Of a DNA stretch of 13,204 nt, positions 1 to 7,352 are shown piece by piece. A program made the position numbers and the translations under genes. This DNA comes from DASSWG01 sp041689995 (GTDB taxonomy: Bacteria; Bacteroidota; Bacteroidia; Flavobacteriales; Flavobacteriaceae). The DNA lies in the NCBI GenBank assembly GCA_041689995.1, contig JBDNFD010000163.1, positions 1-13,204 of the forward strand. The letters are read 5' to 3'. Below the pieces are notes generated by a model that had not been told where the DNA came from, did not search any database, and saw only the letters and a list, made by a program, of their open reading frames with translations. Each line of letters begins with the position of its first letter. Position 1 is the stretch's first letter.

Positions 1-1
1 A

Positions 2-1474
2 AATAACACCATCAATATAAAGATGAAGTTCATTATCGGAAACCGTTTGTATCGCTATATAAATATTTTGACCGGCATAAGCACTTAAATTATATTCATG
101 TTCCGACCAACCGGTTTGAGCGGCATTTATTGGTCCTTCTACTAAGGTGAAATCGGTCACATCTGTTCCAGTTGTTGATACCAACACATTAAATATTTCT
201 TGATAAATTGTGGAATTGCCCGAAGAATGAAACCTAAACCGATCGGTACTTCCTGAAATCACCGAGATTTGCGGTGTGATCAAATAATCATCATGTGCCG
301 GATTTGCGTCCCAACTTATATACATAACCTTGGTTCCATCATAAGCATTGGTCCCAATATCGCTTACACTCCAAGCATCGGGGCCGCCTTGGTTGATAAT
401 TGACCAGCAATTTGTCACATCTCCAACCGGCGTGGTTTCAAAATTTTCTGTAAAACCAGTGGTAATAGTTCCGCAGCTGGTGTCAAATGCGATAGGACCT
501 ACTGGCATGCTCTCATCTCCCGCACCGCATATTGATGTCACATAAGCTTCATATTGCATGCTTGCCGAAAGTCCGGGTATTGTTTCTCCCGGAACGCCGT
601 TCGTATCCGCGATAATCGTTCCGCCACCCAGTGCAAATCCGACGGAGCCATATTCTATTTCCCATTCCGACACCCCGGAAGCCGCACTCCAAGAAAGATC
701 AACGCTACTTGTGGTCGTGTTAGAAATAACCAAATCGAAAGGTGGCAAACAACTGGTTGCAGCCATTCCGTTCGCAGCTAAAAGATTGAAAACCGCTTCT
801 TCAACGGCTGGATTGTTACGGGTAAAAGTGATGCTATTTATATTCTTCAATTGGTTCGATACGGAAATATCTACTTGCAACCTGAAAAGTTTTGGATTAT
901 TTGCCGGGGTTTCGACATTGTTATTGCTTCGATCTCCTCTGCCAAAACCCAATATTTCCACTGGCAATCCACTGTTGAACCAATCTGGAACAATGTTGCC
1001 GGGAAATGTTTCGGTCGTTGCATCGTCAAAATTTACGGTAACATCTATATCCGCACTTCCATTCCCGGAAAAAACCAAGAAATATAAAGTGGAATAAGCC
1101 GATGGGGAAACCAAAGTCAGCTCGCTGGCATTGGAACTTCCCGAAAGCTCTATTCGCAAGGAGTTGTTTCCATCATACGGAGTGGCAGCTGTTGGAATCT
1201 GATAGACCAAGCCCGTAACATCCGGGCTCGTGATTTGGCCATTTGCAGGTAAACCGACACTAATCGGTGTATCGCCAGCATTCAGAAGCCAATCTTCGGA
1301 TACCAAACAAAAGGAACCTGCATCCGCGGCTATTGTAGTGGAAGAGGTCATGCTGCCGATACCGTTCGCCACTATATCCTCATTAAAGCCCGTAACATCA
1401 AGTGAACTGATTTGTGCATTCGACGATCCGAAAAGGCCGAAGAACAGAGCACACATAAAAGTAATTTTTTTCAT
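2..1474 (-). CDS. Secreted multidomain protein with FN3 and choice-of-anchor J domains (partial, C-terminus off the left edge)
   Basis: An open frame runs from an ATG at 1474 to the window edge without a stop, giving the first 491 residues. Residues 1-21 form a signal peptide (MKK, hydrophobic core, SSNAQ), so the protein is exported. Residues about 22-240 are Ser/Thr/Asn-rich and probably beta-structured, with no family I recognise. Residues about 242-330 read as a fibronectin type III domain (CLPPFDLVISN, SVDLSWSAASGVSEWEIEYG, YEAYVTSICG). From about 334 to the edge the sequence fits a choice-of-anchor J / cleaved-adhesin domain (FTENFETTP, CWSIINQGG, DDYLITPQISV, LYIDGV). Such proteins in Flavobacteriia usually end in a T9SS sorting domain, which would lie outside the window (inference). 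A surface adhesin or secreted-enzyme accessory role is possible, but no catalytic domain is visible. It lies downstream of, and on the same strand as, another surface protein, but a terminator separates them. Confidence 0.85.
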   Translation of the reverse strand, partial: MKKITFMCALFFGLFGSSNAQISSLDVTGFNEDIVANGIGSMTSSTTIAADAGSFCLVSEDWLLNAGDTPISVGLPANGQITSPDVTGLVYQIPTAATPYDGNNSLRIELSGSSNASELTLVSPSAYSTLYFLVFSGNGSADIDVTVNFDDATTETFPGNIVPDWFNSGLPVEILGFGRGDRSNNNVETPANNPKLFRLQVDISVSNQLKNINSITFTRNNPAVEEAVFNLLAANGMAATSCLPPFDLVISNTTTSSVDLSWSAASGVSEWEIEYGSVGFALGGGTIIADTNGVPGETIPGLSASMQYEAYVTSICGAGDESMPVGPIAFDTSCGTITTGFTENFETTPVGDVTNCWSIINQGGPDAWSVSDIGTNAYDGTKVMYISWDANPAHDDYLITPQISVISGSTDRFRFHSSGNSTIYQEIFNVLVSTTGTDVTDFTLVEGPINAAQTGWSEHEYNLSAYAGQNIYIAIQTVSDNELHLYIDGVI

Positions 1475-1629
1475 ACTAAAATGTTTTAAATTAAAGAAAG
1501 CTAAATATATAAAATTAAATTAATAAAAAACTAATATTTACTTAAAGAACCCAAGATTTAGCCTTCTTCTTTTTACTGATAGAATTTTCAAACCCAAAAA
1601 ATCATTTTCAATTTGAAAAAACGAACATA

Positions 1630-1661
1630 AAAAAACCGCCCTCATTTAGAAGGCGGATTTT
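1630..1661 (-). terminator. Intrinsic terminator of the cupredoxin/CUB surface-protein gene
   Basis: CCGCC (1636-1640) pairs with GGCGG (1652-1656), and flanking AAAA/TTTT extends the stem. Read on the minus strand the hairpin is followed by a run of seven T residues. It lies about 20 nt beyond the stop codon of the gene ending at 1683, so it should end that transcript before the next minus-strand gene. Confidence 0.78.
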
Positions 1662-1682
1662 AAGTAGGAAGAAAGAAATGAA

Positions 1683-4600
1683 TTACTCCTTAATAAGCCT
1701 ATAGGTTTGATTCATTCCATTAATGGTGACTTTCATCAAATAAGTTCCCGTTTCCAAGTCACCTAATTCCAATTCAGATGTCAATTGATCTGGCTTGGCA
1801 TTCTTTACCATTTGACCCAAAAGATTGTAAATAACCACCTCTTGAATTGGGGTTGTTGCTTTAAGGGTCAATGACCTGTTCACCGGATTCGGATAGTAGG
1901 CGAAACTTCCAAAAATTTCATCTTTAACACCTAATGGCGCACAAGTAACGTTTGCTTCCCATCCGGAAAAAACTTCTGCTCCGTCACTCATAAAAATAAA
2001 AGTTAATGTTCCGCTCGGATCTGTTGCCGTAAAAGGCCCGGGAATTGTGGTGCCATAATATCCACCGGCCGGAAAACCAGCTTGGGTCACAGGATTTCCA
2101 CTATCGATCAATGGATAAGTGTCATCAGGTCCATCATAAACATAGAGCGCATCCCAAGTATCTTCAATATTAAAGGACGTAAAAGTCACGGTAACGCCGT
2201 CTCCTGAATTTATTGGGGCAATTACCGTAGCTACGGTAGAACTATTTTCATAATCCCCTGAAGGACCCCCGTTATCATAAAACATATCCCCACAAGTTGG
2301 TGGAATCATTTCGGTTTTAAATGGGAATGGGCCAGATAAATTACTTGTGCCATCCGCATCACAATCGGCTTCAACATAGAAATCGTACATAGTATTTGCC
2401 GTCAAGAGCGTGGTTATCGCTGAAGTGGTACCAGGTGCAGTAGTTCCAGAATCTACAGGTGTGTCGGTGGACGGATCTGCTCCATCATTGAAAACATACC
2501 AATTATATCCCGAACTGGCATTGGAAACTACTTCCCAAGAAAATTCAGCAGAAGTTTGACCAATGTTGGAAATCATTATATTCATAGGGTCGGGACATGT
2601 CGCCGGCGCAACAATGGCACCCGGTGTTGAAACCCAGCCCATCTGATCACCAGAACCAAGTATTCCAATAAAAGTAGATGCCCCAGTTGCGGTATTTACA
2701 GAACGCCATTCAGCCTGACCTGTTCCTTCATTATTAAATGCAGACATATAGATAGTATCCGTATTATAATCCCAGCACATTCCTTGTCCATAATTGGCAT
2801 CAAAACCTATTGGGCCAATCACAATAGAAGCTCCAGTGGATTTATTAATATAGCATAAATTATCACCTGCAAGATCCACCGCATACATATTACCGGCTCC
2901 GTTTATGGCCAAAGAAATAGGCAAGCCCATTGCAGTTGCGCCAATGTTAGTCGCGCTTATTCCGGTAATATCGATGATAGACAGGGTAGAAGTTAATCCG
3001 TCACCGGAAATAGCATATAATATCCCAGTGGTGGGATCGAATTCCATTCCAGTCCAATTTTCAGCTCCAGGAGGCGCAATATTTCCCAAGAGAGTATAAA
3101 TTCCAGTAGTAATATCAACACTATAAAAATCGCCTGCACTATCCATAACATAAGCCATCGTCGGATTTGCCGGATCAATAGCGCCAGCATTTTCGAATTC
3201 GATGGTGGGAGAAGTTCCGATTACGGTTAAAATGGACGGGGAGGTTAAATCGAAACTAACCATATTGCTATCCACATTCTTGATTCCATAGACCAAAGCT
3301 GGTCCGCCCCCCGCAGGAGCACAAGTAATATTTGCTTCCCAGCCAGCTTGTGCAACGCTACTATCGCTCATAAAGACAAAAGTCAAGGCACCGCTTGAAT
3401 CCGATGAAGTAAAAGGCCCAGGAAGGTTTGTTCCATAATAACCCCCAGCAGGGAAACCACTGTCTGTCATAGGATTTCCACTATCAATCAGCGGATAGGT
3501 ATCATCTGGCCCGTCATAAACATATAGCGCATCATAGGCAAAACCACTTCCACCTTCAACTTCAAAAGCTGTAAATGTTACCGTTACCACATCCCCGGAT
3601 GTTGTTGGAGTAATTATGGTGGTGGAATTGGCGTTCATTTCATAATTGCCGGTCGGACCGCCGGTATCGTAGAAATTTCCACCACAAGCGGGTGGTGCAC
3701 TCGCTGTTTGGAAAGATATTGGCCCCGCCAAATCACTTGTCCCATCTGCATCACAGTCTGACATTACGTAAAAATCATAAGAGATACCAACTGTTAAAAT
3801 TGTAGTGCTTGCAGTAGTGGTTCCCGGAGTTGTAGTCCCCGTATCCACTGGGACATCCACGTCAGGATCGGCGCCATCGGCAAAAACAAACCATTCATAC
3901 CCAAGGCTCGCATTTGCCACCGCATCCCAAGAAAAATCGGCACTGGTTTCATCGATAACGGTGACAATCACATTGGTGGGAATAGGACAAGACGCGGGAG
4001 AACCGCCCACTGCTTCCACACAAAATGCACCAATTCCCGGATCATTGTTTCCATATTCCCAAATTCGTAAATAATAGGTCATTCCCGGCGTCAAACCGGC
4101 AACAGGATCGGGTTGAAACGCACCCACCCATTTATTGGCGTTCTCATTGGGAATGGGTTGAGTATCGCCACAATCCGCATAAATTGCATAAGAAACGGAA
4201 GACCAGTCACTTACAGAAGTATCTGAAAGCATGACAATACTACCTGAGTCCGGTGCCACAAAGGTGTACCAAACATCTTGTCCTTCATATACTCCGGATC
4301 CAGGAGTTCCATTCGTTCCTTCTGAACCCGTGGCCAAGGAATTATCTACCAAAATTGGAGAAGTACAGCCCGTGCCATCCGGGTCCACATCAATAGCTAT
4401 CGCGCCAGTACATTCATCGTTGGGGCTTCCGAGAGCCGTTACGGTAATGACCCCCATCATGGAAGGATGAACAGCACAATGATAAGGACTGTCACCAATA
4501 ACGGTAAAAATATGAGAATAAGTACTTTGCGAGGGCAATATACCACTATCAAAAGTTTCGGCACTGCCGGCATCAGATGTCACCGAATGTGATGGACCAT

Positions 4601-4754
4601 CAGTAAATGTCCAGATGACCGTGTCGCCTTCTTCAATTTCAAGACTTGCATCGGTCATGGATATTCCCATGTACCAATCCAGATTATAGGTTGTCTGAGC
4701 ATTCATGCAATATCCGGTCATCCAGAAAGCAATTAAAAAGATAATTTTTTTCAT
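1683..4754 (-). CDS. T9SS-secreted surface protein: cupredoxin, duplicated FN3-CUB modules, type A sorting domain
   Basis: 1023 residues, starting at an ATG with a signal peptide (1-20, ending MNAQ). Domains in order: cupredoxin/plastocyanin-like, about 21-106, with a full set of candidate type 1 copper ligands (H56, C93, H96, M99; the C-x2-H-x2-M spacing is that of amicyanin); a PNDEC-type beta domain resembling secreted PPC-like domains, about 109-250; FN3, 256-352; CUB-like, 357-482; a repetitive region about 485-715 that reads like a beta-propeller (AYVMDSAGDFYSVDITTG, MYAVDLAGDNLCYIN); FN3, 720-815; CUB-like, 821-938; and a T9SS type A sorting domain, about 950-1023 (YYPNPV, VVIYNLLGQMV, LETGTYLMKV). 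The last should send it through the outer membrane for surface attachment or release. The two FN3-CUB units are clearly related and look like an internal duplication. No protease or glycosidase residues are evident. The substrate or partner is unknown; copper binding is inferred from ligand spacing only. Confidence 0.9.
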   Translation of the reverse strand: MKKIIFLIAFWMTGYCMNAQTTYNLDWYMGISMTDASLEIEEGDTVIWTFTDGPSHSVTSDAGSAETFDSGILPSQSTYSHIFTVIGDSPYHCAVHPSMMGVITVTALGSPNDECTGAIAIDVDPDGTGCTSPILVDNSLATGSEGTNGTPGSGVYEGQDVWYTFVAPDSGSIVMLSDTSVSDWSSVSYAIYADCGDTQPIPNENANKWVGAFQPDPVAGLTPGMTYYLRIWEYGNNDPGIGAFCVEAVGGSPASCPIPTNVIVTVIDETSADFSWDAVANASLGYEWFVFADGADPDVDVPVDTGTTTPGTTTASTTILTVGISYDFYVMSDCDADGTSDLAGPISFQTASAPPACGGNFYDTGGPTGNYEMNANSTTIITPTTSGDVVTVTFTAFEVEGGSGFAYDALYVYDGPDDTYPLIDSGNPMTDSGFPAGGYYGTNLPGPFTSSDSSGALTFVFMSDSSVAQAGWEANITCAPAGGGPALVYGIKNVDSNMVSFDLTSPSILTVIGTSPTIEFENAGAIDPANPTMAYVMDSAGDFYSVDITTGIYTLLGNIAPPGAENWTGMEFDPTTGILYAISGDGLTSTLSIIDITGISATNIGATAMGLPISLAINGAGNMYAVDLAGDNLCYINKSTGASIVIGPIGFDANYGQGMCWDYNTDTIYMSAFNNEGTGQAEWRSVNTATGASTFIGILGSGDQMGWVSTPGAIVAPATCPDPMNIMISNIGQTSAEFSWEVVSNASSGYNWYVFNDGADPSTDTPVDSGTTAPGTTSAITTLLTANTMYDFYVEADCDADGTSNLSGPFPFKTEMIPPTCGDMFYDNGGPSGDYENSSTVATVIAPINSGDGVTVTFTSFNIEDTWDALYVYDGPDDTYPLIDSGNPVTQAGFPAGGYYGTTIPGPFTATDPSGTLTFIFMSDGAEVFSGWEANVTCAPLGVKDEIFGSFAYYPNPVNRSLTLKATTPIQEVVIYNLLGQMVKNAKPDQLTSELELGDLETGTYLMKVTINGMNQTYRLIKE
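1934..2597 (-). repeat. FN3-CUB module, copy 2 (internal gene duplication)
   Basis: Encodes residues 720-940 of the surface protein. It repeats the module at 3314-3989 with the same landmarks: DGADP, GTTxPGTT, YDFYV, DCDADGTS, then CG..FYD, DALYVYDGPDDTYPLIDSG, FPAGGYYGT, GWEAN(I/V)TCAP. The likeness is also visible in the DNA around 2090-2150 versus 3460-3530. Confidence 0.85.
3314..3989 (-). repeat. FN3-CUB module, copy 1 (internal gene duplication)
   Basis: Encodes residues 256-480 of the surface protein and pairs with 1934-2597. This copy has a slightly longer CUB-like part (extra EGGSGF stretch before YDALYVYDG). The propeller-like segment separates the two copies. Confidence 0.85.
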
Positions 4755-5060
4755 AATTAAATGTTTTGGTGAATAATAGGTTAAAAATACATAAAAATAG
4801 TTTACGAAATAATATTTAACACTGCATTTTTTAGAACCTACATTAAAAAAGGCAAAAACAAAATATCGATAATATTGAAGTGATTTTGAAGGTTGGTAAA
4901 CAACTTTAATCCAACAGACTTTTTACCGCTAAAAAACAAAAAACCAAACCGTCCTTAACGATTTGGTTTTTATTAATATTTTTTGTTCCCGTCCGAAAAC
5001 TGATCATCACTACTACCGATCCCGAGCACTCGGGACTGAACACTGTTTACTGAACACTGT
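4755..5060. other. Intergenic region between fabI and the surface-protein gene
   Basis: No open frame here looks coding. The left part (4755-4930) is very AT-rich and must hold the minus-strand promoter of the surface-protein gene. I see no convincing TAnnTTTG box there, only weak TATTTTTA-like matches. The right part holds a hairpin terminator (4938-4972), a 14-bp GC-rich palindrome (5021-5034, CCCGAG/CTCGGG) and a tandem repeat that overlaps the fabI stop codon. Confidence 0.7.
4938..4972 (-). terminator. Probable bidirectional terminator downstream of fabI
   Basis: AAAAACCAAA (4939-4948) is perfectly complementary to TTTGGTTTTT (4962-4971), giving a 10-bp stem around a 13-base loop. There are T-runs on both strands. 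It lies about 90 nt beyond the fabI stop, so it is a plausible end for the fabI transcript. The stem is AT-rich, hence moderate confidence. Confidence 0.6.
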
Positions 5061-5066
5061 TTACTG
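5035..5066. repeat. 14-bp tandem repeat at the fabI stop codon
   Basis: The unit TGAACACTGTTTAC occurs perfectly at 5037-5050 and 5051-5064, with partial matches on each side. The second copy contains the fabI stop codon (5061-5063). A CCCGAG/CTCGGG palindrome (5021-5034) abuts it. Confidence 0.85.
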
Positions 5067-5885
5067 GCCACTTCCTTTCACAAAAGCCTCCATTACTTCT
5101 TGGCTAACGCCCATATTGGAAAATCCCCCGTCGTGGAATAAATTTTGAAGGGTGACTTTTTTGGTCAGATCCGAGAACATGCTCACCGTGTAATTGGCAC
5201 ATTCCAAAGCGGTGGCATTCCCAAGCGGCGACATTTTATCGGCGTAAGCAATAAAGCCGTCAAAACCTTTCACACCTTGGCCCGCTGTGGTGGGGGTTGG
5301 CGATTGTGAAATGGTATTCACTCTAACTTTTTTCTTTTTTCCAAAGAAATAACCGAAGCTTCTGGCAATGGATTCCAAATAGGCTTTATTGTCGGCCATG
5401 TCATTATAATCTGGGAAAACACGTTGGGCCGCCATATAGGTTAACGCAACAATACTCCCCCACTCGTTCATTGCATCTTGGTGATACAACGCCTGCATGG
5501 TTTTATGAAAAGAAACCGCGGATACGTCCCAACCTTTTTGCGTGAACTCATAGTTCATGTCTGTATAATGAATTCCTTTTCGAACGTTTAAGGACATTCC
5601 GATAGAGTGAAGCACAAAATCCAGTTTTCCACCGAGGATTTCTGTGGATTTTTCCACCAAATTCTTCAAATCTTCTGTGCTGGTGGCATCGGCGGGAACA
5701 ATTTCAGAACCGGTTTTTTCGGCCAGTTGTTTTATGGAACCCATCCGCATCGCAATCGGCGCATTGGTCAACACAAATTGTCCGCCTTCTTCATGAACGC
5801 GTTCAGCTGTTTTCCATGCGATTGAATTTTCATCCAAAGCTCCGAAGATGATCCCTTTTTTTCCATTGAGCAGATTATATGCCAT
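5061..5885 (-). CDS. fabI: Enoyl-[acyl-carrier-protein] reductase (NADH), FabI type
   Basis: 274 residues, a normal FabI length. It performs the last reduction of each fatty-acid elongation cycle (trans-2-enoyl-ACP to acyl-ACP) in the cytoplasm. The N-terminus has the FabI variant of the SDR nucleotide-binding motif (GIIFGALDENSIAWKTA, residues 11-27). LHSIG follows at 92-96. The catalytic positions match the family: Y150 and Y160 with K167 (Y-x6-K), then RVNTISQSPTPT and LFHDGGFSNMG near the end. The frame extends to a TTG at 5909, but the ATG at 5885 is preferred. It gives the usual FabI N-terminus, and a TATCTTTA element at 5915-5922 places transcription start at or inside the longer version. 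The gene appears monocistronic, with a terminator about 90 nt downstream. Confidence 0.95.
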   Translation of the reverse strand: MAYNLLNGKKGIIFGALDENSIAWKTAERVHEEGGQFVLTNAPIAMRMGSIKQLAEKTGSEIVPADATSTEDLKNLVEKSTEILGGKLDFVLHSIGMSLNVRKGIHYTDMNYEFTQKGWDVSAVSFHKTMQALYHQDAMNEWGSIVALTYMAAQRVFPDYNDMADNKAYLESIARSFGYFFGKKKKVRVNTISQSPTPTTAGQGVKGFDGFIAYADKMSPLGNATALECANYTVSMFSDLTKKVTLQNLFHDGGFSNMGVSQEVMEAFVKGSGQ

Positions 5886-5914
5886 AATTTTTTTGATTTT
5901 TATGTTCAATGCGG

Positions 5915-5922
5915 TAAAGATA
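5915..5922 (-). promoter_or_regulatory. Candidate -7 element of fabI
   Basis: On the minus strand this reads TATCTTTA, one base off the Bacteroidetes TAnnTTTG consensus. It lies about 30 nt upstream of the fabI ATG. The matching -33 position falls in an AT/T-rich stretch next to the tandem repeats and is not a clean TTTG. Confidence 0.45.
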
Positions 5923-5941
5923 GAAAAAGATTGGAAATAGA

Positions 5942-5998
5942 AAATAGCGAAATAGCGAAGAGCGAAGAGCGAAATAGCGAAATAGGGAATTAGCGAAG
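5942..5998. repeat. Degenerate 7-8 bp tandem repeat between fabI and mnmD
   Basis: Units of AAATAGCG and AAGAGCG alternate (two of the first, two of the second, then two or three decaying copies), ending 14 bases before the mnmD stop codon. The array fills the space just upstream of the fabI promoter. It does not resemble a CRISPR array: there are no spacers. Confidence 0.8.
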
Positions 5999-6011
5999 TT
6001 AACCGTCCTGT

Positions 6012-6692
6012 TTAAAATGGCTTCGTGGCGCGTAGCATTTCTCTTTTTCCGGGTGGACCAGGAACCCTTTCAACTCGAAATCCGACGGTTTGCATTGCGC
6101 GGCGCACATTTCCTTTAGCGGAATAGGTCACCAAAATTCCTTTGGCTTTCAATGATTTGAACATTCTTTGAAAAATTTCTTCGGTCCAAAGTTCGGGTTG
6201 TACTTGTGGGGCGAAGGCATCGAAGAATATTAAATCATGTTTTTCCTGTTCGTCAATATCTTGAATTAATTGTCGCTTTTTGGTCAGTTCAAAATTTTCA
6301 TTCAAGTGGTGTGGTTCTTCCCAAGAAAGTTCATGCATTTCTTGAAAAATAGCTTTCAAAGCACCTTCATAAAGCCGATCGGCATAATTCAATTTGTTTA
6401 CTTCTTCTGGCAAAATCGGATAGGCTTCCACTGCGGTATATGCGATTTTAACCTTCCTCTTTTTAGCTTCCAAAAAAGTGATGAATGCATTCAGTCCGGT
6501 TCCAAAACCAATTTCGAGAATATTCACGGACTTTTTTGAGGGGTTCGTTTTCAAAAAATAGAAAAAGCCCATCTGCATAAAAACATGATAGGCTTCCTGA
6601 ATCGCGCCGTGTTTGGAATGATAATTTTCGTTCCAGTCCGGCAAATAAATGGAGGACGAACCGTCTTCCGTGATGATAATTTCGCGCCGCAA
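6012..6692 (-). CDS. mnmD: tRNA (mnm5s2U34) methyltransferase MnmD, stand-alone
   Basis: 226 residues. It is the SAM-dependent methyltransferase that finishes 5-methylaminomethyl-2-thiouridine at tRNA wobble position 34. In gammaproteobacteria it is the N-terminal half of the bifunctional MnmC. Here no FAD-dependent oxidase half is present, as is usual in Bacteroidetes. Visible features: the N-terminal YHSKHGAIQEAYHVF block (24-38), SAM motif I ILEIGFGTGLN (58-68), acidic E89 after strand 2, the DAFAPQ..PELW motif (158-169), and the C-terminal GPPGKREM block (212-219). The start is a TTG at 6692. No ATG lies near, and the residues after the TTG (RREIIITEDG) match the family start. It begins 2 nt after the stop of the DUF4920 gene, with no obvious Shine-Dalgarno, so translational coupling is likely. 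Confidence 0.92.
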   Translation of the reverse strand: MRREIIITEDGSSSIYLPDWNENYHSKHGAIQEAYHVFMQMGFFYFLKTNPSKKSVNILEIGFGTGLNAFITFLEAKKRKVKIAYTAVEAYPILPEEVNKLNYADRLYEGALKAIFQEMHELSWEEPHHLNENFELTKKRQLIQDIDEQEKHDLIFFDAFAPQVQPELWTEEIFQRMFKSLKAKGILVTYSAKGNVRRAMQTVGFRVERVPGPPGKREMLRATKPF

Positions 6693-6694
6693 AA

Positions 6695-7234
6695 TTATTG
6701 TCCAATCAACACACCATCAGCTTCGAAAGCCAATGATCTTTTTGGCTCGGTGATGGCAGCAATCTCCGCTTCCGATTTTCCGGCATCTTCGGCATAATGC
6801 TGCAATTCTTTTACAGAAAGTTCTTTCATGAAGGCTTTCCCTTTCACAACAACATCTTTTCCTTCAATATCTTTCGGCACAAGAAATGCATGATCATTGA
6901 ATTTCACCATGCTCTCTTCCCCAATTCCCAAATCAACTTTCATCCAGCAGCCTTCTTTCTTGCAAACAGATGTGGCGGTAGAAGCAAATTTCACCTGCAA
7001 GGTATCACCCATTTCCATGGTTTGAAATTTATTGCGCATTTCCATTTCAGAGATCGCATCTTGGGCAGAAATTTCTTCACCATAAGCAAGATAACCATCG
7101 ATTTCGGGCGCAGAAACTTTCGTCGCGGTACTGTCCGAAATCGTCACTTGTTCATCGGAACCCGACGTCTTTTTTTCATTGTTTCCGCAGGCAACCAGCG
7201 ATAAAACACACAAAGCACTAAATAGATTTTTCAT
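6695..7234 (-). CDS. DUF4920-family lipoprotein
   Basis: 179 residues with a lipoprotein signal peptide: MKN, hydrophobic core, lipobox LVAC with lipidated Cys16. It is then tethered to a membrane facing the periplasm or surface. A low-complexity linker (17-42) leads to a DUF4920 domain. This carries the family's Cys pair and aromatic (C91-K-K-E-G-C96-W-M), followed by a beta-rich core and an acidic helix (KELQHYAEDAGKSEAEI). The family is widespread in Bacteroidetes and its function is unknown. The Cys-x4-Cys suggests a disulfide or metal site (inference). It is first of a two-gene unit with mnmD (2-nt gap); that pairing with a tRNA enzyme gives no clear functional clue. The ATG at 7234 is supported by the lipobox distance and the promoter element at 7277-7284. 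Confidence 0.88.
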   Translation of the reverse strand: MKNLFSALCVLSLVACGNNEKKTSGSDEQVTISDSTATKVSAPEIDGYLAYGEEISAQDAISEMEMRNKFQTMEMGDTLQVKFASTATSVCKKEGCWMKVDLGIGEESMVKFNDHAFLVPKDIEGKDVVVKGKAFMKELSVKELQHYAEDAGKSEAEIAAITEPKRSLAFEADGVLIGQ

Positions 7235-7276
7235 CGTTCTTTTGATTTATAAAATGGGTTAACATTTGTTAGTGGG

Positions 7277-7284
7277 CAAATTTA
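7277..7284 (-). promoter_or_regulatory. Candidate -7 element of the DUF4920-mnmD unit
   Basis: Reads TAAATTTG on the minus strand, an exact TAnnTTTG match, 42 nt upstream of the ATG at 7234. No TTTG was found at the expected -33 distance. Confidence 0.6.
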
Positions 7285-7298
7285 GCAATTCCTTTGAT

Positions 7299-7328
7299 TT
7301 TGGATATAGGTTTATTTTAGTATATTTG
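7299..7328 (+). promoter_or_regulatory. Promoter of ilvE (TTTG-N18-TATATTTG)
   Basis: TTTG at 7299-7302 and TATATTTG at 7321-7328, 18 nt apart, match the Bacteroidetes -33/-7 consensus. The transcript would begin near 7335, leaving a short leader before the ATG at 7353. This rules out the longer frame starting at 7266. Confidence 0.75.
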
Positions 7329-7352
7329 CAAATACTCAATTCCAGTTATTTT

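Noticed and set aside
558..1097. Plus-strand 179-aa open frame
   Set aside because: It lies antisense to the FN3/choice-of-anchor J gene, which has a signal peptide and recognisable domains. The plus-strand translation is low-complexity with no domain.
5035..5066. Attachment site or insertion-sequence target duplication
   Set aside because: The two copies are directly adjacent with nothing inserted, and no integrase or transposase is present in the window.
5886..5909. Eight-residue N-terminal extension of FabI from a TTG
   Set aside because: The TTG is at or next to the predicted transcript start, and the ATG at 5885 gives the normal FabI N-terminus.
5942..5998. Possible CRISPR array
   Set aside because: The units are 7-8 bp, directly adjacent and degenerate, with no spacers and no cas genes nearby.
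6463..6705. Minus-strand 80-aa frame starting ATG near 6705
   Set aside because: It is out of frame within mnmD. The family motifs lie in the TTG-started frame.
6797..7204. Plus-strand 135-aa open frame
   Set aside because: It is antisense to the DUF4920 lipoprotein. Its His/Phe-rich composition is a shadow of the real frame.
7266..7352. Longer N-terminus for IlvE
   Set aside because: The -33/-7 promoter at 7299-7328 would lie inside it. The added residues do not resemble the family.
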